Origin: Tetracentron sinense
Taxonomy: Eukaryota; Streptophyta; Magnoliopsida; Trochodendrales; Trochodendraceae
Reading direction: 5' to 3'
Assembly (NCBI GenBank): GCA_015143295.1
Contig: CM026557.1
Location: forward strand, 43,347,965 to 43,411,964
Length of the DNA: 64,000 nt
Part shown: positions 48,430 through 60,479 of the stretch, piece after piece
How positions within the stretch are numbered: the first letter of the stretch is position 1
How the letters are laid out: each line of letters opens with the position of its first letter
Notes under the pieces: generated by a model
Told to the model about the DNA's origin: nothing
Seen by the model: the letters and a program-made list of their open reading frames with translations, nothing else
Databases searched by the model: none
Translations under genes and position numbers: made by a program

Positions 48430-50460
48430 ATGGCACCAAAGAAAAAATTATCCAACATTCCAAGCCTCAAGCCCACGGGTTCTAACCCTATGGCTGCCAG
48501 CAATGTTGGATCAAGTCTCAACACTCAGAATACGGGATGCACGACCCGAAGTAAGACGCTAGCCGCTCGCATGGGCTCGTCAACCCAAGCAACTGCTCTC
48601 TCGCCAAGACCATCGTCGGTTTCTAGAGCAGTCTCATCCAGACTTCCCGTCATCACTTTAGCCTCGCTAAAGGAGAAAAGGGAGGCCTCCTTCTCTAAGA
48701 AGAAGAACATGGTTTACTCTTCTTTATCTCATGAATCAAGCTCCAAGCATAAAGTTTCGTCTGCTTATAGTTCGAACACAAGCTCTACACCTGGATCTCC
48801 ACAAAGAAGTTCAGGATCTTCAGGACACTCGAACTCTATTAATACCGAGCATTCTGTTGCTCCAGTTATGATGGCACAAGGCCTCTCCATTGATGAACAA
48901 ATTGCGAATATGTCTAAAGCCATTGAAGGGCTCACCAATGCACTTAATGAAAAAGACAAACAAATAGTCATGCTCATGAATAAGTTCAAGAATGATGAGG
49001 AATCAAGCCAAGGTCATGCAGACCCAGAGGATAATCCTAAAATGTCGACTAAAGATCAAAGTGCAAATGAAAATATTCGGATATCTTCTGATGGATCCAT
49101 ACCTGCAGATCAACTCAGAGGTTTTATCTTAGATGCCATACGGCGTAAGCATGAAGATCAATCACAATCCTCCCTCGCATATGCCAAGCCTTACACTCGG
49201 AGGATCGACCTAATGAAGATGCCTGCCAGTTATCATCCACCAAAGTTTCAGCAATTTGATGGAAAAGGTAACCCAAAACAACATGTGGCACACTTCATAG
49301 AGACGTGTAACAATGCCGGTACTAATGGCGACCTTTTGGTCAAACAATTTGTTCGCTCTCTGAAAGCAAATGCATTCGACTGGTACACTGATCTCGAACC
49401 CGGTTCCATTGATAATTGGGAACAAATGGAACGAGAATTTCTTAATCGTTTTTACAGCACGAGACGTACAGTTAGTATGATTGAGTTGACGAATACCCGC
49501 CAATGGAAGGAAGAACCTGTTATTGACTACATCAATAGGTAGAGAAATTTAAGTCTCAATTGCAAAGACAGACTTTGTGAGACTTCTGCCATTGAAATGT
49601 GTATCCAAGGTATGCACTAGGGACTTCGATATATCTTACAAGGGATAAAACCGAAGACTTTTGAAGAATTGGCCACACGTGCTCATGATATGGAATTGAG
49701 CATAGCAGCTAATGGAAATTTAGATCCATCTACCCATGATTCTCGTAGAAATAAAGATAAACCAGACAACCGAAAAGGGGGCAAACCATTTTCTAAATCT
49801 AGTACTAAAGAGTCTATGGCTGTTAATACTACTCCTCTAAAAATTAAAGGAAAACCAAGCAACAATGAGGAAAGTAAAAATGGGTCTTTTGAAAACCGAG
49901 GTAGAAAGAGGTATACCTTGAAAGAAATGCAGGAAAAGGAATACCCTTTCCCTGACTCTGATGTCGCGGGAATGTTTGACCAACTCCTTACAAGTAAGAT
50001 GATTGAACTACCGGAGTCGAAACGCCCAGAAGAGGCTGACCAGATAGATGATCCAAAATACTGCAGATACCATTGGGTGGTTAGCCACCCAATTGAAAAA
50101 TATTTTGTTCTAAAAGAAAAGATTATGGCACTGGCACGACAAGGGAAAATAGTCCTTGATGGAGACGACGATATTGCGGCTTCAAATCAGACTGTCATTG
50201 CTTTTGGATCATTTGGTTCTACGGTTCCTATAAGTAAGCCAAAGACCTGCACTGTTTCTCCTCATGTCTTGTTGCATTCTCCAACATACACTCTTAAGTT
50301 TGGGTCATTCAATCCAATCATAATAGAGAATAGGAAACCAGGTCCAAGTCTTCCAGAACCTTCTACAAGGTTGACAAATCAAACAATTATGTATGGGAGC
50401 ATCGATTGAACTGAGAATGCAGACTCTGAGGATGATGGTTGGACCCTTGTTTCTCGTCGC
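48430..50460 (+). pseudogene. gag region
   Basis: The N-terminal part (about 48430-49080) is serine-rich and low in order (SSYSSNTSSTPGS-like). A short helical stretch follows (AIEGLTNALNEKDKQIVMLM). The retrotransposon gag core at about 49209-49560 contains MPASYHPPKFQQFDGKGNPK and WEQMEREFLNRFYSTRR. Downstream, [19 protein letters not shown] (about 50050-50110) is the zinc-knuckle-like motif of Tat gags, but a position normally cysteine is tyrosine here (EKYF), a change a G-to-A transition could produce. Stops lie at 49540, 49618 and 50407. Confidence 0.85.
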
Positions 50461-51039
50461 AAACAACGCAAGCCACAGTTGCCAAAGCCTCAAATTACTA
50501 GGTCAAGAAGGACTCGGAGAAAAGCTCAACCAAAAGCTGCATCAAAGAAGAAGGAGAAGTCTGGAAGGAATAGCAAGACTGTCAAAGAAAGACCACTAAT
50601 ACTTGATGACCTGCTTGAACAAGAACCTCGTGTTCCTGTTACCCTGAAAGAGTTCATGCCCAAAACATGGCTAAACAAGTATTGTGTCAATGTTCATGTA
50701 ATATCATGTCTAGAGACACATGACGAAGAAGGTTGTCCAGACGTTACAGGTAAAGTACATGCTACATCGACAACATTTCAAGAAAGTCATGAAGATCCTG
50801 CCCATCCTAATGTCCTTGCACATTTACAGAAAGTCTCAAATCGGCTAAGTGTATATGATGCGCTAAGACTTTCACCAGAAGTTCGGCAAGCCATGGCCTT
50901 TGCGCTTACAAATCCGGAAGATTACACATCTAAGGTTGAACAAGTTAATGTGTCAGAAAATTACACAAATATTTGTGCTGCATGCATGACGACAATCGCC
51001 TTCTCAGATGAAGATCTATTGTTAGGCTCTAAACCACAT

Positions 51040-51400
51040 AATCGTCCACTCTTCGTAGCTGGGTATGCTCGTGAGCACAAGGTCAACCGTATTCTTCTTG
51101 ATTGTGGGTCTGCTGTAAATATTATGCCTATTCGAATTATGAAGGAAATTGGGATTACAACTGACGAGCTATCTCATAGTCATCTAATGATTCAAGGTTT
51201 CAATCAAGGGGGGCAAAGAGCTTATGGCATGATCCGCCTCGATCTCGTGATTGGAGATTTATGTTCGAGTGCTCTTTTCCATGTCATTGATGCAAAAACC
51301 TCCTACAACATGTTACTTGGAAGACCATGGCTCCATGAACATGGTGTAGTTCCATCTACACTCCATCAGTGCTTCAAGTTTTTTCGAGATGGTTCACAGA
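51040..51400 (+). pseudogene. Aspartic protease domain
   Basis: RPLFVAGYAREHKVNRILLD leads into the active-site motif D-C-G-S-A at 51100. GRPWLHEHGVVPSTLHQCFK at about 51320-51380 marks the end of the domain. The catalytic aspartate is intact. It would process the gag-pol product. Confidence 0.88.
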
Positions 51401-52849
51401 AAAAAGTGATAGCTGATGAAAAGCCATTCTCTGAAGTTGAGTCTCATTTTGCTGATGCTAAGTTTTATATGGAATGTGATTCGGTGAAAGAAGTTAAACC
51501 TGCATTAATTCCATCAACTGGGAAATCAAGTTCTCAAAATGAAAAAGTAGTACAAGATTTAAGTGATGAGATCGAGCCTGAGAAGAAAAAAAACAATATC
51601 GAGAATAAACAGGTCACCTCAAATAAAGATGAGAAGCCTCAAAGTACCCTTGAAGTCTCAAAGACAATGCCAGTTCTTCGGTATGTGCCATGTTCACAAA
51701 GAAAATGAGGGCAATCTCCTTTTATCGGATGTACTAGTACAGATCTGAAAGCATTAAATGGTTTGACTTTTCCTATCACTAAGCTTATTTCATCAACAAT
51801 CTCCAAACCACTTCTTAAAGGGTTTGTGAGACCATCACAGGGTCCTGAGATTGAGCATGGCTCTCTACCAACAGAGAGGACCGAAGAGGGTTTTGATCCT
51901 AATGCTTATAAGCTCCTTGCTAAGGCAGGATATGACTATAAAGATCCACCTCCTTTAGGGAAACTCTCATGTCAAACTACGGGAGAAAATGTTCACGGGC
52001 TAAATAGAACTCAACAAAAGTTGAAGGGAAAAGGTTATGCAGTGAAAAGTTTCAAAAATGGAGTCGGCTATAGCCCACCCCCACCAGTTCGCATGTCTTC
52101 AAGAAAGGCCAATGCCCAATACATCACTGCACAGTCAGTGGATGAATATTTTGTCCCTGTTGCAAAAACCTCTTTATTTGATTGAATTAGTCGACCAACT
52201 TTACGAGTTTCTGTTTTCAAAAGATTAGGAACTCAAGTGGACACTAATACAAATGGAATTATCACCAAGTCAAATAATTTGAAACATTCTCAAAGAATTC
52301 GTAGTTCCAAGAAGATAAAGTATGTTCAAAGGAGAAACAAGCATAGTGCCTCAAAAGCCCCTGAAGAGCCAAAAAGCATAATTCTGTCACGTATGAAACG
52401 ACAAGTGAACTTGGTCGTAACAATTGAGAACTCTCTCAAAGCTAAGAAACACGCCATTGTGTTTACATATCAGCATAGCTTACAAAGCCAAGAACTTCAT
52501 GATGCTATTGATAAGGAAAGTGTAGCTTCTACTAACCATATAACAGTGAGAGAATTATTAGATGAAGATCTTACTGAGGATGAGATACAAGATGCTCCAC
52601 CTATATTTGAGGAAGGTGAACAGGCCACGGTGGATGAATTAAAAGAACTTAACCTCGGTACACCAGAAGACCCTCGCCCTATCTTTGTAAGCGCACTTTT
52701 GACGCCAGAAGAAGAGAAAAAATACTTTGACTTGTTACTTGAGTATAAAGATATTTTTGCCTGGCCCTACAAAGAAATGTCGGGTCTTTACCCAAAAGTC
52801 GCAGTTCATCATCTGGCTGTCAAGCATGGTGTACGTTCAATAAAGCAAG

Positions 52850-53600
52850 CTCAGCGTCGTTTCAGGCCCGAATTAGTTCCACAAATTGAAATTGAAGTCA
52901 ACAAACTCATTGAAGCAGGATTCATTCGAGAAGTCAAATACCCAACATGGCTCGCCAATATTGTCCCCGTGAGAAAGAAAAATGGACAAATTCGAGTTTG
53001 TGTAGATTTTCGTGACCTCAATGAGGCATGCCCGAAGGATGACTTTCCACTTCCTATCACTGAACTCATGGTTGATGCCACCACAGGATACGAAGTCTTA
53101 TCCTTTATGGATGGATCGTCTGACTATAACCAAATTCGAATGGCTCCAAGAGATGAAGAACTTACTGCTTTTCGCACCCCCAAAGGTATCTACTATTATA
53201 AAGTCATGCCTTTTGGTTTGAAAAATGCAGGGGCAACGTATCAACGTGCTATGCATAAAATATTTGATGACATGCTTCACAAGCTAATAGAATGCTATGT
53301 TGATGATTTGGTGGTGAAGACTAAGAAAAGAGAAGACCATTTTCAAGACTTAAGGAAGGTGTTTGACAGACTTCGAAGATACCAGTTGAAGATGAACCCT
53401 TTGAAGTGTACGTTTGGGGTTACTTCAGGCAAGTTTATTGGATTTATTGTCCGACACCGCGGTATTGAAATCGATCAGTCCAAAATTGATGCCATTCAAA
53501 AAATGCCAGAACCTCGGAATTTGCATGAACTCAAAAGTTTACAAGGTCGTTTGGCCTATATCTGAAGATTCATCTCCAACTTAGCAGGACGATGTCAGCC
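52850..53600 (+). pseudogene. Reverse transcriptase domain
   Basis: Motifs in order: RRFRPELVPQIEIEVNKLIE, PVRKKNGQIRVCVDFRDLNE, MDGSSDYNQIRMAPRDEELT, MPFGLKNAGATYQRAMHKIF and the catalytic YVDD at 53296-53307. The last is followed by LVVKT and the thumb region KMPEPRNLHELKSLQGRLAY. The TGA at 53563 falls just after this. Confidence 0.95.
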
Positions 53601-54070
53601 CTTTAGTCGGCTTATGAAGAAGAATGTTCCTTTCGAGTGGGATGAAGCTTGTAGTAATGCGTTCAAAAGCATCAAGACCTATCTTTTGAAACTACCAGTC
53701 CTGATGGCACCCATTTCGGGACAACCGCTAATCCTCTACATTGCTGCACAAGAACGGTCCTTGAGGGCATTACTTGCCCAGATTAATGAAAATGGAAAGG
53801 AAAATGCATTATACTACTTGAGTCGAACGTTGGTCGGAGCAGAATTGAACTACACACCCATAGAGAAGACATGTTTAGCTATGATCTTTGCTATCCAGAA
53901 GCTTAGGCACTACTTGCTTGCCCATACAGTTTGACTTATCTCACGGGCGGATCCGATCAAATATATCATGTCTAGACCGGTACTTTTCGGACATTTAGCC
54001 AAGTGGGCTCTCTTACTTTCAGAATTTGAAATTGTCTATGTTCCTCAAAAGGCCATTAAGGGGTAGGCAC
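53601..54070 (+). pseudogene. First RNase H domain (RT-linked)
   Basis: FEWDEACSNAFKSIKTYLLK, LILYIAAQERSLRALLAQIN and YYLSRTLVGAELNYTPIEKT, then KLRHYLLAHTV before the TGA at 53932. DPIKYIMSRPVLFGHLAKWA then leads to the TAG at 54064. Confidence 0.88.
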
Positions 54071-54159
54071 TAGCTGATTTCTTAGCTGATCACCCTATAC
54101 CAGGAAACTGGGAATTATCTGAAGACTTTCCCGATGAAGAAGTTTTTTTCATTGAAGTT

Positions 54160-54560
54160 GTTCCACCATGGAGAATGTTTTTTGACGGAGCAGCTCATCA
54201 TGATGGAGCGGGAGCTGGAGTTGTGTTCATCACACCAGAAAATGATGTGCTTCCCTACTCCTTTGCGTTCACCCAACTCTGCTCAAATAATGTAGCTGAG
54301 TACCAAACTCTAATCATTGGGCTTGAGATTGCCCTTGACATAAGTGTCTTACAGTTGAGTGTGTTTGGCGATTCCAAGTTAATTATCAACAAACTCTTGA
54401 CACATTACGATGTCAAAAAGCCAGATTTGTTCCCTTACTCTCAATATGTCACTAGTCTGATGAAACAATTTGATGATATTACTCTAGAGTACGTTCCTAG
54501 GAAAGATAATAAACAAGCAGATGCACTCGCTAATCTTGCATCCACTTTGGCTCTACCAAA
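54160..54560 (+). pseudogene. Second, archaeal-type RNase H (aRNH)
   Basis: WRMFFDGAAHHDGAGAGVVF, NNVAEYQTLIIGLEIALDI, LSVFGDSKLIINKLLTHYDV and EYVPRKDNKQADALANLAST carry the acidic catalytic pattern (D, E, D, D). An additional RNase H placed after the RT-linked one is the diagnostic trait of the Tat clade. Confidence 0.92.
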
Positions 54561-54599
54561 ACAAGGGTCTATCACAATACTTGTTTGCCAAAGACGAGT

Positions 54600-55920
54600 G
54601 ATAACATCCATTCTCCCAGAAAAAGTCGAAGGTGCCAACTCCATATCAGTATTTGAAGTGGAAAAGGAAGATTGGCGAGATCCATTGATTGCATTCTTGC
54701 AACATGGAAAGCGACCTGATGATCTAAGGCATAGAACGGAAATACGGCGCCGAGCGCCTCGGTTCATTTATTATAAAAATATTTTATATCGTCGTTCTTA
54801 CGATGGTCTATTCCTCTGATGCTTGGGAGAACAAGAAGGCATAGAAGCTCTTGAGAAAACTCACTCTGGTATCTGTGGTGCTCACCAGTCAGGACCCAAA
54901 CTCCATTGTCAAGTGAAGAGAATGGGGTATTACTGGCCCACAATGGTTCGAGACTCCATGGAATATGCTAAAAGATGCCAAGCATGTCAATTCCATGCTG
55001 ATTTCATACACCAACTGCCTGAGCCACTACATCCCACAGTGGCATCTTGGCCATTCGACGCATGGGGACTTGATGTTGTTGGACCCCTCTCCCCTAAGTC
55101 TTCAGGAAATCATCTCTACAGTTTGGCGGCTACCGACTACTTCTCCAAGTGGGCTGAAGCTATCCCGCTTAAGGAAGTGAAGAAAGAAACTGTTGTTGAC
55201 TTCATACGTACCTACATTGTATACAGGTATGGCATACCTCGTTGCATTGTGAATGACAATGGAACACCCTTCTGTAACAGTCTTATGGATAAGTTCTATG
55301 AAAAGTTCAATATCAAACAATGGCGTTCTACTATGTACAATGCCCCAGCCAATGGTTTAGCTGAAGCATTCAACAAGACTCTGTGTAAATTGTTGAAGAA
55401 AGTTGTCTCAAAATCAAAGAAAGATTGGCATGAAAGGATGGGAGAAGCTCTTTGGGCATACCGAACAACTTACCGGACGCCGACTCAGGCTACTCCATAT
55501 TCCTTGGTTTATGGTGTGGAGGCCATCCTCCCGCTAGAAAGTCAAATTCCATCACTGCGGATTGCAATACAAGAAGGCTTGACTGAAGATCAAAATGCTC
55601 AGTTGCGGCTCATTGAATTGGAGTCACTAGATGAGAAAAGACTTGAATCACAGCAACGCTTAGAGTGTTATCATGCTCGCCTTTGTAGAGCCTTCAACAA
55701 GAAAGTTCGTCCACGTTCTTTCCAACAAGGAGATCTGGTCTTGGCTGTGCGAAGACCCATCATCATCTCTCACCGTACCGAAGGAAAGTTCGTCTCAAAG
55801 TGGGATGGTCCTTATGTTGTTCAAGAAGTCTACTCCAATGGCGCATACAAGCTCGTTACTCAAGATGGTCGGAGGCTTGCTCCTATCAATGACAAGTTCT
55901 TAAAGAGGTATTATGCCTAA
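54600..55920 (+). pseudogene. Integrase
   Basis: The N-terminal HHCC zinc region has HSGICGAHQ and CQACQ (54860-54990). The core DDE motif shows GLDVVGPL (first D), IVNDNGTPF (second D) and NGLAEAFNKTL (E). The C-terminal part has QQGDLVLAVRRP and KWDGPYVVQEVYSNGAYKLV and ends KFLKRYYA. One stop, at 54817, lies before the zinc region. Confidence 0.93.
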
Positions 55921-56299
55921 AGATTGTCTACACCGCTCCTTGCTCCTTGATAAGAGCCTAAAGTGTCTACACCGCTCCTTGATAAGAGCATAAATTATCT
56001 ATTTTAACTCCCTGATACGAGTATAAAATGTCCTCAAATGTAATGAAAATCGCTCGCTAGATTAAACTTGAAAAGGTAGTCTAGGCAAAACTTAGAGCTC
56101 CTATCGAACTACGTAAAGACCTGATCCCACATGAGGGTACGTAGGCAGCCTGTAAAGTTACCTCAGGTTCGGTCTATCAAAAAAAAAAAAATTATATACT
56201 CTTGACACATGAGTTTAAGTTGAGCATGCATATTCTGAAGCACTTGATTTAAACAATATCCTTCTATCGAGAGTATAAACTATTTGCAAAAAAAAATAT
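55921..56299. other. Spacer between integrase and the antisense gene
   Basis: Non-coding. It contains two copies of TGTCTACACCGCTCCTTG (55926 and 55963) and the sense-strand phrase CCCACATGAGGGTACGTAGG, plus AT-rich sequence. This is the convergent 3' end of the sense and antisense genes. Confidence 0.6.
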
Positions 56300-59200
56300 C
56301 TAAAGTATTTCATTCATCCAGTCAGAAGGTTTGATTGAGTTTCTGCGATCCTCTAACATCTTTCGAAGGTCTTGTAGATTCTCTGCCTCTGCAGTTGAAA
56401 CAGGTACAACTGATTCCATGTCTTCACATGCCTTTTGTGCTGATTTAACCTCCAGTTCAGCAACCTGCACATCTATTTCTTTGGTAGCTACATCTCTCTT
56501 CAAGCATGATTCTTTCTCTTGCATGATTCGCAACTCATTTTCAAGAGAGACCTGTCTCGCCATGACTATCTCCAACTCTCCCGAACAGTCAGTAAGATGT
56601 TGTTGTGCCAAAGCCAAATAAGATGAAGTAACATCTATTTTCTCTGGTGTACTGGCTTTTAATTTGGCCCACTCACTCAAAGGGATGTCATTCAATAAAG
56701 AAGCCTCTTGTTGAAGATAAGCTTTGACATCCTCTGCATAAGAATCCACTAGTTCTTTCAGGGGAGCTGAGTCACCTTTGAGATGAGTAATACTAGAATA
56801 GACATCTAAAGCATCATCTTGCACTCGAAGAACACGATCAAAAGGAGCAGCTTTAAGCTTTGTCAACAAAGCATGTCCCATGCTTTTAACAGCTGTAGCA
56901 AAAACATCAGAAGCGATCCTCCCTTTTTGATATATTGAAAATGATGGAGTAGCTGTAATCTCTTTGGTGGGAAAACCACGTTTGGATCTCTCGTCAGCCT
57001 GTGCAATAATTGAACTGTGATAGTATGGAACAGATGGGGGGACCTACAAAACATAAATAAAGATCACTTATTTGTCCACCAAATTTTGGATAAAAAAGGG
57101 ATGTGATATTTACCTTAGAATTACCTCTGTCCAATTGAGTTGTACTTATGTTAACTTTTAAAGGGATAGGCATCGGTGCAACCACTACCTTCTCTGCAGA
57201 GATTCGACGCTCAAGCAACTGTCTTGCCCCTCGAAGGATTTGGCCTTCATCCCCAATCGAAGTCTCACTGGCAGATTGTACTATATCAACCAATACAGGC
57301 TCATCTAACAGACCGTCAGTAAATTTGGGGGCTGTGGCTGGTATTATAGAAGACTGTTGAATTTCTGGAAGATGTTCTCGGCTTCTTACAATTGATAAGG
57401 CTATGTTTTTTGGTTCGCCTTTCTTACAGGATGTTCTCTTCTTCTTTACAGGAGGATCGTTGTTATTTTTTTTCTGTCTTCTAAAATTACAACGATCAGA
57501 ATCAGGGTCACTATGGTTACCAACACCATTCTTCACGACCTTTGTCTCTTCTGCCGCCTCGGAACTTGATCTTTTGCTCCCACTCGAAAGAACACTTAGG
57601 AGGGTCTTCACAACTATGTCAGAAGAACCTAGCGGATCTGAACCAGAAATACGTGTTCCCTTGATGTCATTTGCAGTATAGTTTTGAGAATATGTGTCTG
57701 AAGTATTGTCATCAATTCCGTGTCCCGTGCTATTCAAACCCTCCACAGCTGGAATAATTACTAATGCTGGCTCACTTTGCGGTCGACTAGGTGCTGTAAG
57801 GACGACATCCATCTTGTTCATACAATTCAACACACTCAGACTGTATTTGAAATACTCACTAGTATTACTGGCCCACCAATTGAGAAAAGCTTCTGACACA
57901 AATATATCTTTGTCAGTCCCCTTCCATTGAGGCATGGTGAATTCGGAAGATGAGCCTCTAAAAACACTGCATTTCCAAAGATATACTAGATTTTTCAAAG
58001 TTGTCTCTCTGATGTCTTCCTTCAACCTGCCAGGTAGGTCTTGACAATATCCAAACTGTCTTGCAAAACGATGAGGACTGTAAGGTTCTACTACATAGTG
58101 CCTTTCTCTCCTTAGCGTAAAATAACAAGAACGAATACTTATGAGATATTCAAAGTCGTATTCACTCATTAGGCAATTCGGTTCCTCCCTGAATATTACA
58201 CTATCAATATATTTTGGTCTAGTGGAATACCAAATCACATTTTTGCAATTTCGAAGTGCTTCACGACTACTATTTGCAGTATAAAATCTCTTCCGAGCGG
58301 GTCCTCCGATAGAACACATATATGGTTTCATTGGAGCAGTCTTGGAGATGCTGTAAGTGTTGAAGTATAACCCCAGCCAGGCGAATATATAATGCCAAGG
58401 GAAAGTCACATGGCATAAGTCAGGTCCATCCTTATGAGTCGCTATAGTATTCAATCCATTGTAAATACTAGCAAGAACTGGGATGGTAGGCTGAATTTTA
58501 ATCCCTGAGCCATAAGACTTGCTACTTTGAAAGTAGCAGGGCGGATACAAGAGCGATGGTTGTTTGGCATCACAAACATACATAACCAAGTAGATAAGAA
58601 GGCTGCAAGTAAAACTTCATCTTCATCTCTAGAAGAAACCCCGTGATCATGAAGAACCGAATCTTCTTTAGATGTTCGACATGGATAAGGAAATTTTCCA
58701 GAAGGATATTGTTTTCTCGCTGTAGCATTCTTAAAAGATGTCTGCTTAAAATTGGAAATATGGTATCGTAAATTGCCTCGAAACCACTAAGTTATCCAGG
58801 AAGAAAGGCTTACTGAGTGATGAGATGTATCTCCTGATGAAAGGTTGCTTTGCCTAACCCAATGATACGCGAGAAAAAGAAATCTGCAACTGAAGGGAAG
58901 GACGGGTGTAAGCTTCTCATCAAGGCCAGTTATCTCCCTTAGGCTAGGTACCACCTCATCATAAAATTCCCATGTGATTGGCAATCCCCCAATAATTTTC
59001 AGATCCCATAAGGATAAAGACATCTCCCCTTGCGGTGTATGAAGCGAATTTGTGATTGGACACCAAGCCTCACAAAAGGAGCGAATCAAATCAGCATTAT
59101 GATTATATCAAAATAATGATGCGAGGATTGCATCATATACCCCTGATTTTTCTAGAATGTCCTTATTTCGGGTTAACATAAGTTCAGCCCATTCCCAATA

Positions 59201-59674
59201 TCCTGGGATGAAGAACATCTTCCCTTGAAGCGGAAAATCTCCTCTCCAACTAGTCTCTTGATTTGTGATGCGATGGCCCAATGTCGGAAGTATACCCGAG
59301 CTATGAATTTGCTCATGATGGGAGGATTGGAGCATCACCACTTTCTTTAAAGATTTTCGTATAGGATCATGATACCCGCTGATAATCATGTCATGTTTCT
59401 CCATTTTAGTCCAATTCTGCAAGAAATATGGATTTTCATTATCCAGGACCCAATCTTTTGCACAACACCCGATGACTGCTGTATGATAATGGCAACGGGT
59501 TGCGTTACATTCCTCTTCATGCTCACCCTCACGAATTAATAAAACTGCCTGCTCCTTGCTTTCATCTTTAGAAAAAAAAGGATATTCTTCAGAAGAAGTG
59601 ATAGCTACCCGAGCACCTTGACATGTGCGCACTATCTCGCGCTTTGGGATTTGAGAAATAGAAAATTTATCCAT
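56300..59674 (-). pseudogene. Antisense plant mobile domain (PMD) gene, broken
   Basis: On the minus strand, ATG at 59674 opens MDKFSISQIPKREIVRTCQG. The PMD (aminotransferase-like, plant mobile domain) covers about 59160-57950. It includes FCEAWCPITNSLHTPQGEMS and LWDLKIIGGLPITWEFYDEV, then LAAFLSTWLCMFVMP and IPVLASIYNGLNTIATHKDG. A disordered middle carries a nuclear-localisation-like PPVKKKRTSCKK (about 57420-57460). A C-terminal coiled coil (QVSLENELRIMQEKESCLKR region) ends at 56300. A 70-bp GT-AG intron (57113-57044) keeps phase. Defects: TGA at 59110-59108, TAG at 58789-58787, and a one-base shift near 58485. PMD proteins include MAIN and MAIL1, which act in transcription and silencing of genes and transposons; PMD genes are known to be captured by gypsy elements. 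Role in this element is unknown. Confidence 0.85.
57044..57113 (-). other. Intron in the antisense PMD gene
   Basis: Donor AAG|GTAAAT and acceptor TTTTGTAG|GTCC on the minus strand. Removing 70 bp joins GNSK to VPPSVPYYHSS in phase 0. Confidence 0.75.
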
Positions 59675-59754
59675 CAAACCTGTAAAATAAAAAAATAAAA
59701 AATATGATGGTCTATTTGAGGTATATATAGATTCAAAAATATATATATATATAC

Positions 59755-59840
59755 CTGTCCTCAAAGAGAGAATGATCAGGAAAAGACCAACCAATAGAGC
59801 AATATGTGACCAAGTTTGCTGTAAAAGTTCAAGATAGAAC
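59755..59840 (-). other. Leader exon of the antisense gene
   Basis: An 86-nt segment between a strong acceptor (a long T run, then ACAG) and donor GACAG|GTATAT. The next acceptor, TTTTACAG at 59680, falls five bases before the ATG. This gives a spliced 5' leader on the minus strand. Confidence 0.6.
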
Positions 59841-59884
59841 CTGTAAAAAAAAAAAAAAAAAAAAAACATGTATTCTTTTTTGGC

Positions 59885-60300
59885 AAAGTTGCGTTGATGT
59901 ATCATCAAGTTCTTGATCATACCACCACTAAGGTATATTAGGCGAATTCCCAATTATCAGTGAGGTCAACAAATGAAGACAAGTCAAAGTTGAGGCGTTA
60001 CCCCATTCCAAATTGTGCCACCACTAAGGTATATTACGCAAATTCTCAATTACCAGTGAGGTCAACAAATGAAGACAAGTCAAAGTTGAGGCGTTACCCC
60101 AGTCAAAGTTGAGGCGTTACCCCATTCCAAATTGTGCCACCACTAAGGTATATTAGGCAAATTCCCAATTACCAGTGGGGTCAACAGATGAAGACAAATC
60201 AGCGTTGAGGCGTTACCTCAGTCAAAGTTGAGGCGTTACCCCAGTCAAAGTTGAGGCGTTACCCCAGTCCAAATTGTGTCACCATGAAGGTATATTAAAC
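59885..60300. repeat. Nested tandem repeats in the Tat 3' region
   Basis: About three copies of a roughly 120-bp unit with TGCCACCACTAAGGTATATT, CCCAATTACCAGTGAGGTCA and ACAAATGAAGACAAGTCAA. Inside them a 23-bp unit AGTCAAAGTTGAGGCGTTAC repeats five or more times. Variable tandem repeats at this site are typical of Tat elements. Confidence 0.9.
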
Positions 60301-60479
60301 ATTCAAGCTCGTGCTGCATTCCAAACAAAAAATAAATAAAAAATTACCTTTTCTTTTGAAGCGAAGCCTTATACCTAAAAAGATGATTACCAGGGATCTT
60401 TCACACAAAATTTGGAGTACAATCCTGTTCAAAAAAAAAAAAAAAGAGAGAGAAGGTGAATAAGTATAATCCGAAAGGG

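Larger units (their letters stand above)
48430..55920 (+). pseudogene. gag-pol polyprotein with nine premature stops
   Basis: From the ATG at 48430 to the TAA at 55918-55920 everything lies in one frame: 7491 nt with no frameshift. It is interrupted by TAG at 49540, TAG at 49618, TGA at 50407, TGA at 51706, TGA at 52183, TGA at 53563, TGA at 53932, TAG at 54064 and TGA at 54817. Domain homology continues across every one of these. Each stop can be explained by one C-to-T or G-to-A transition from a CGA, CAG or TGG codon. In relatives this region makes the capsid and the replication enzymes. This copy cannot make the full polyprotein without readthrough. Confidence 0.93.

Noticed and set aside
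49540-54819. Programmed readthrough or recoding of the stops in gag-pol
   Set aside because: Nine stops of two types scattered through conserved domains, at positions explained by simple transitions, are decay. Elements of this kind use at most one recoding site.
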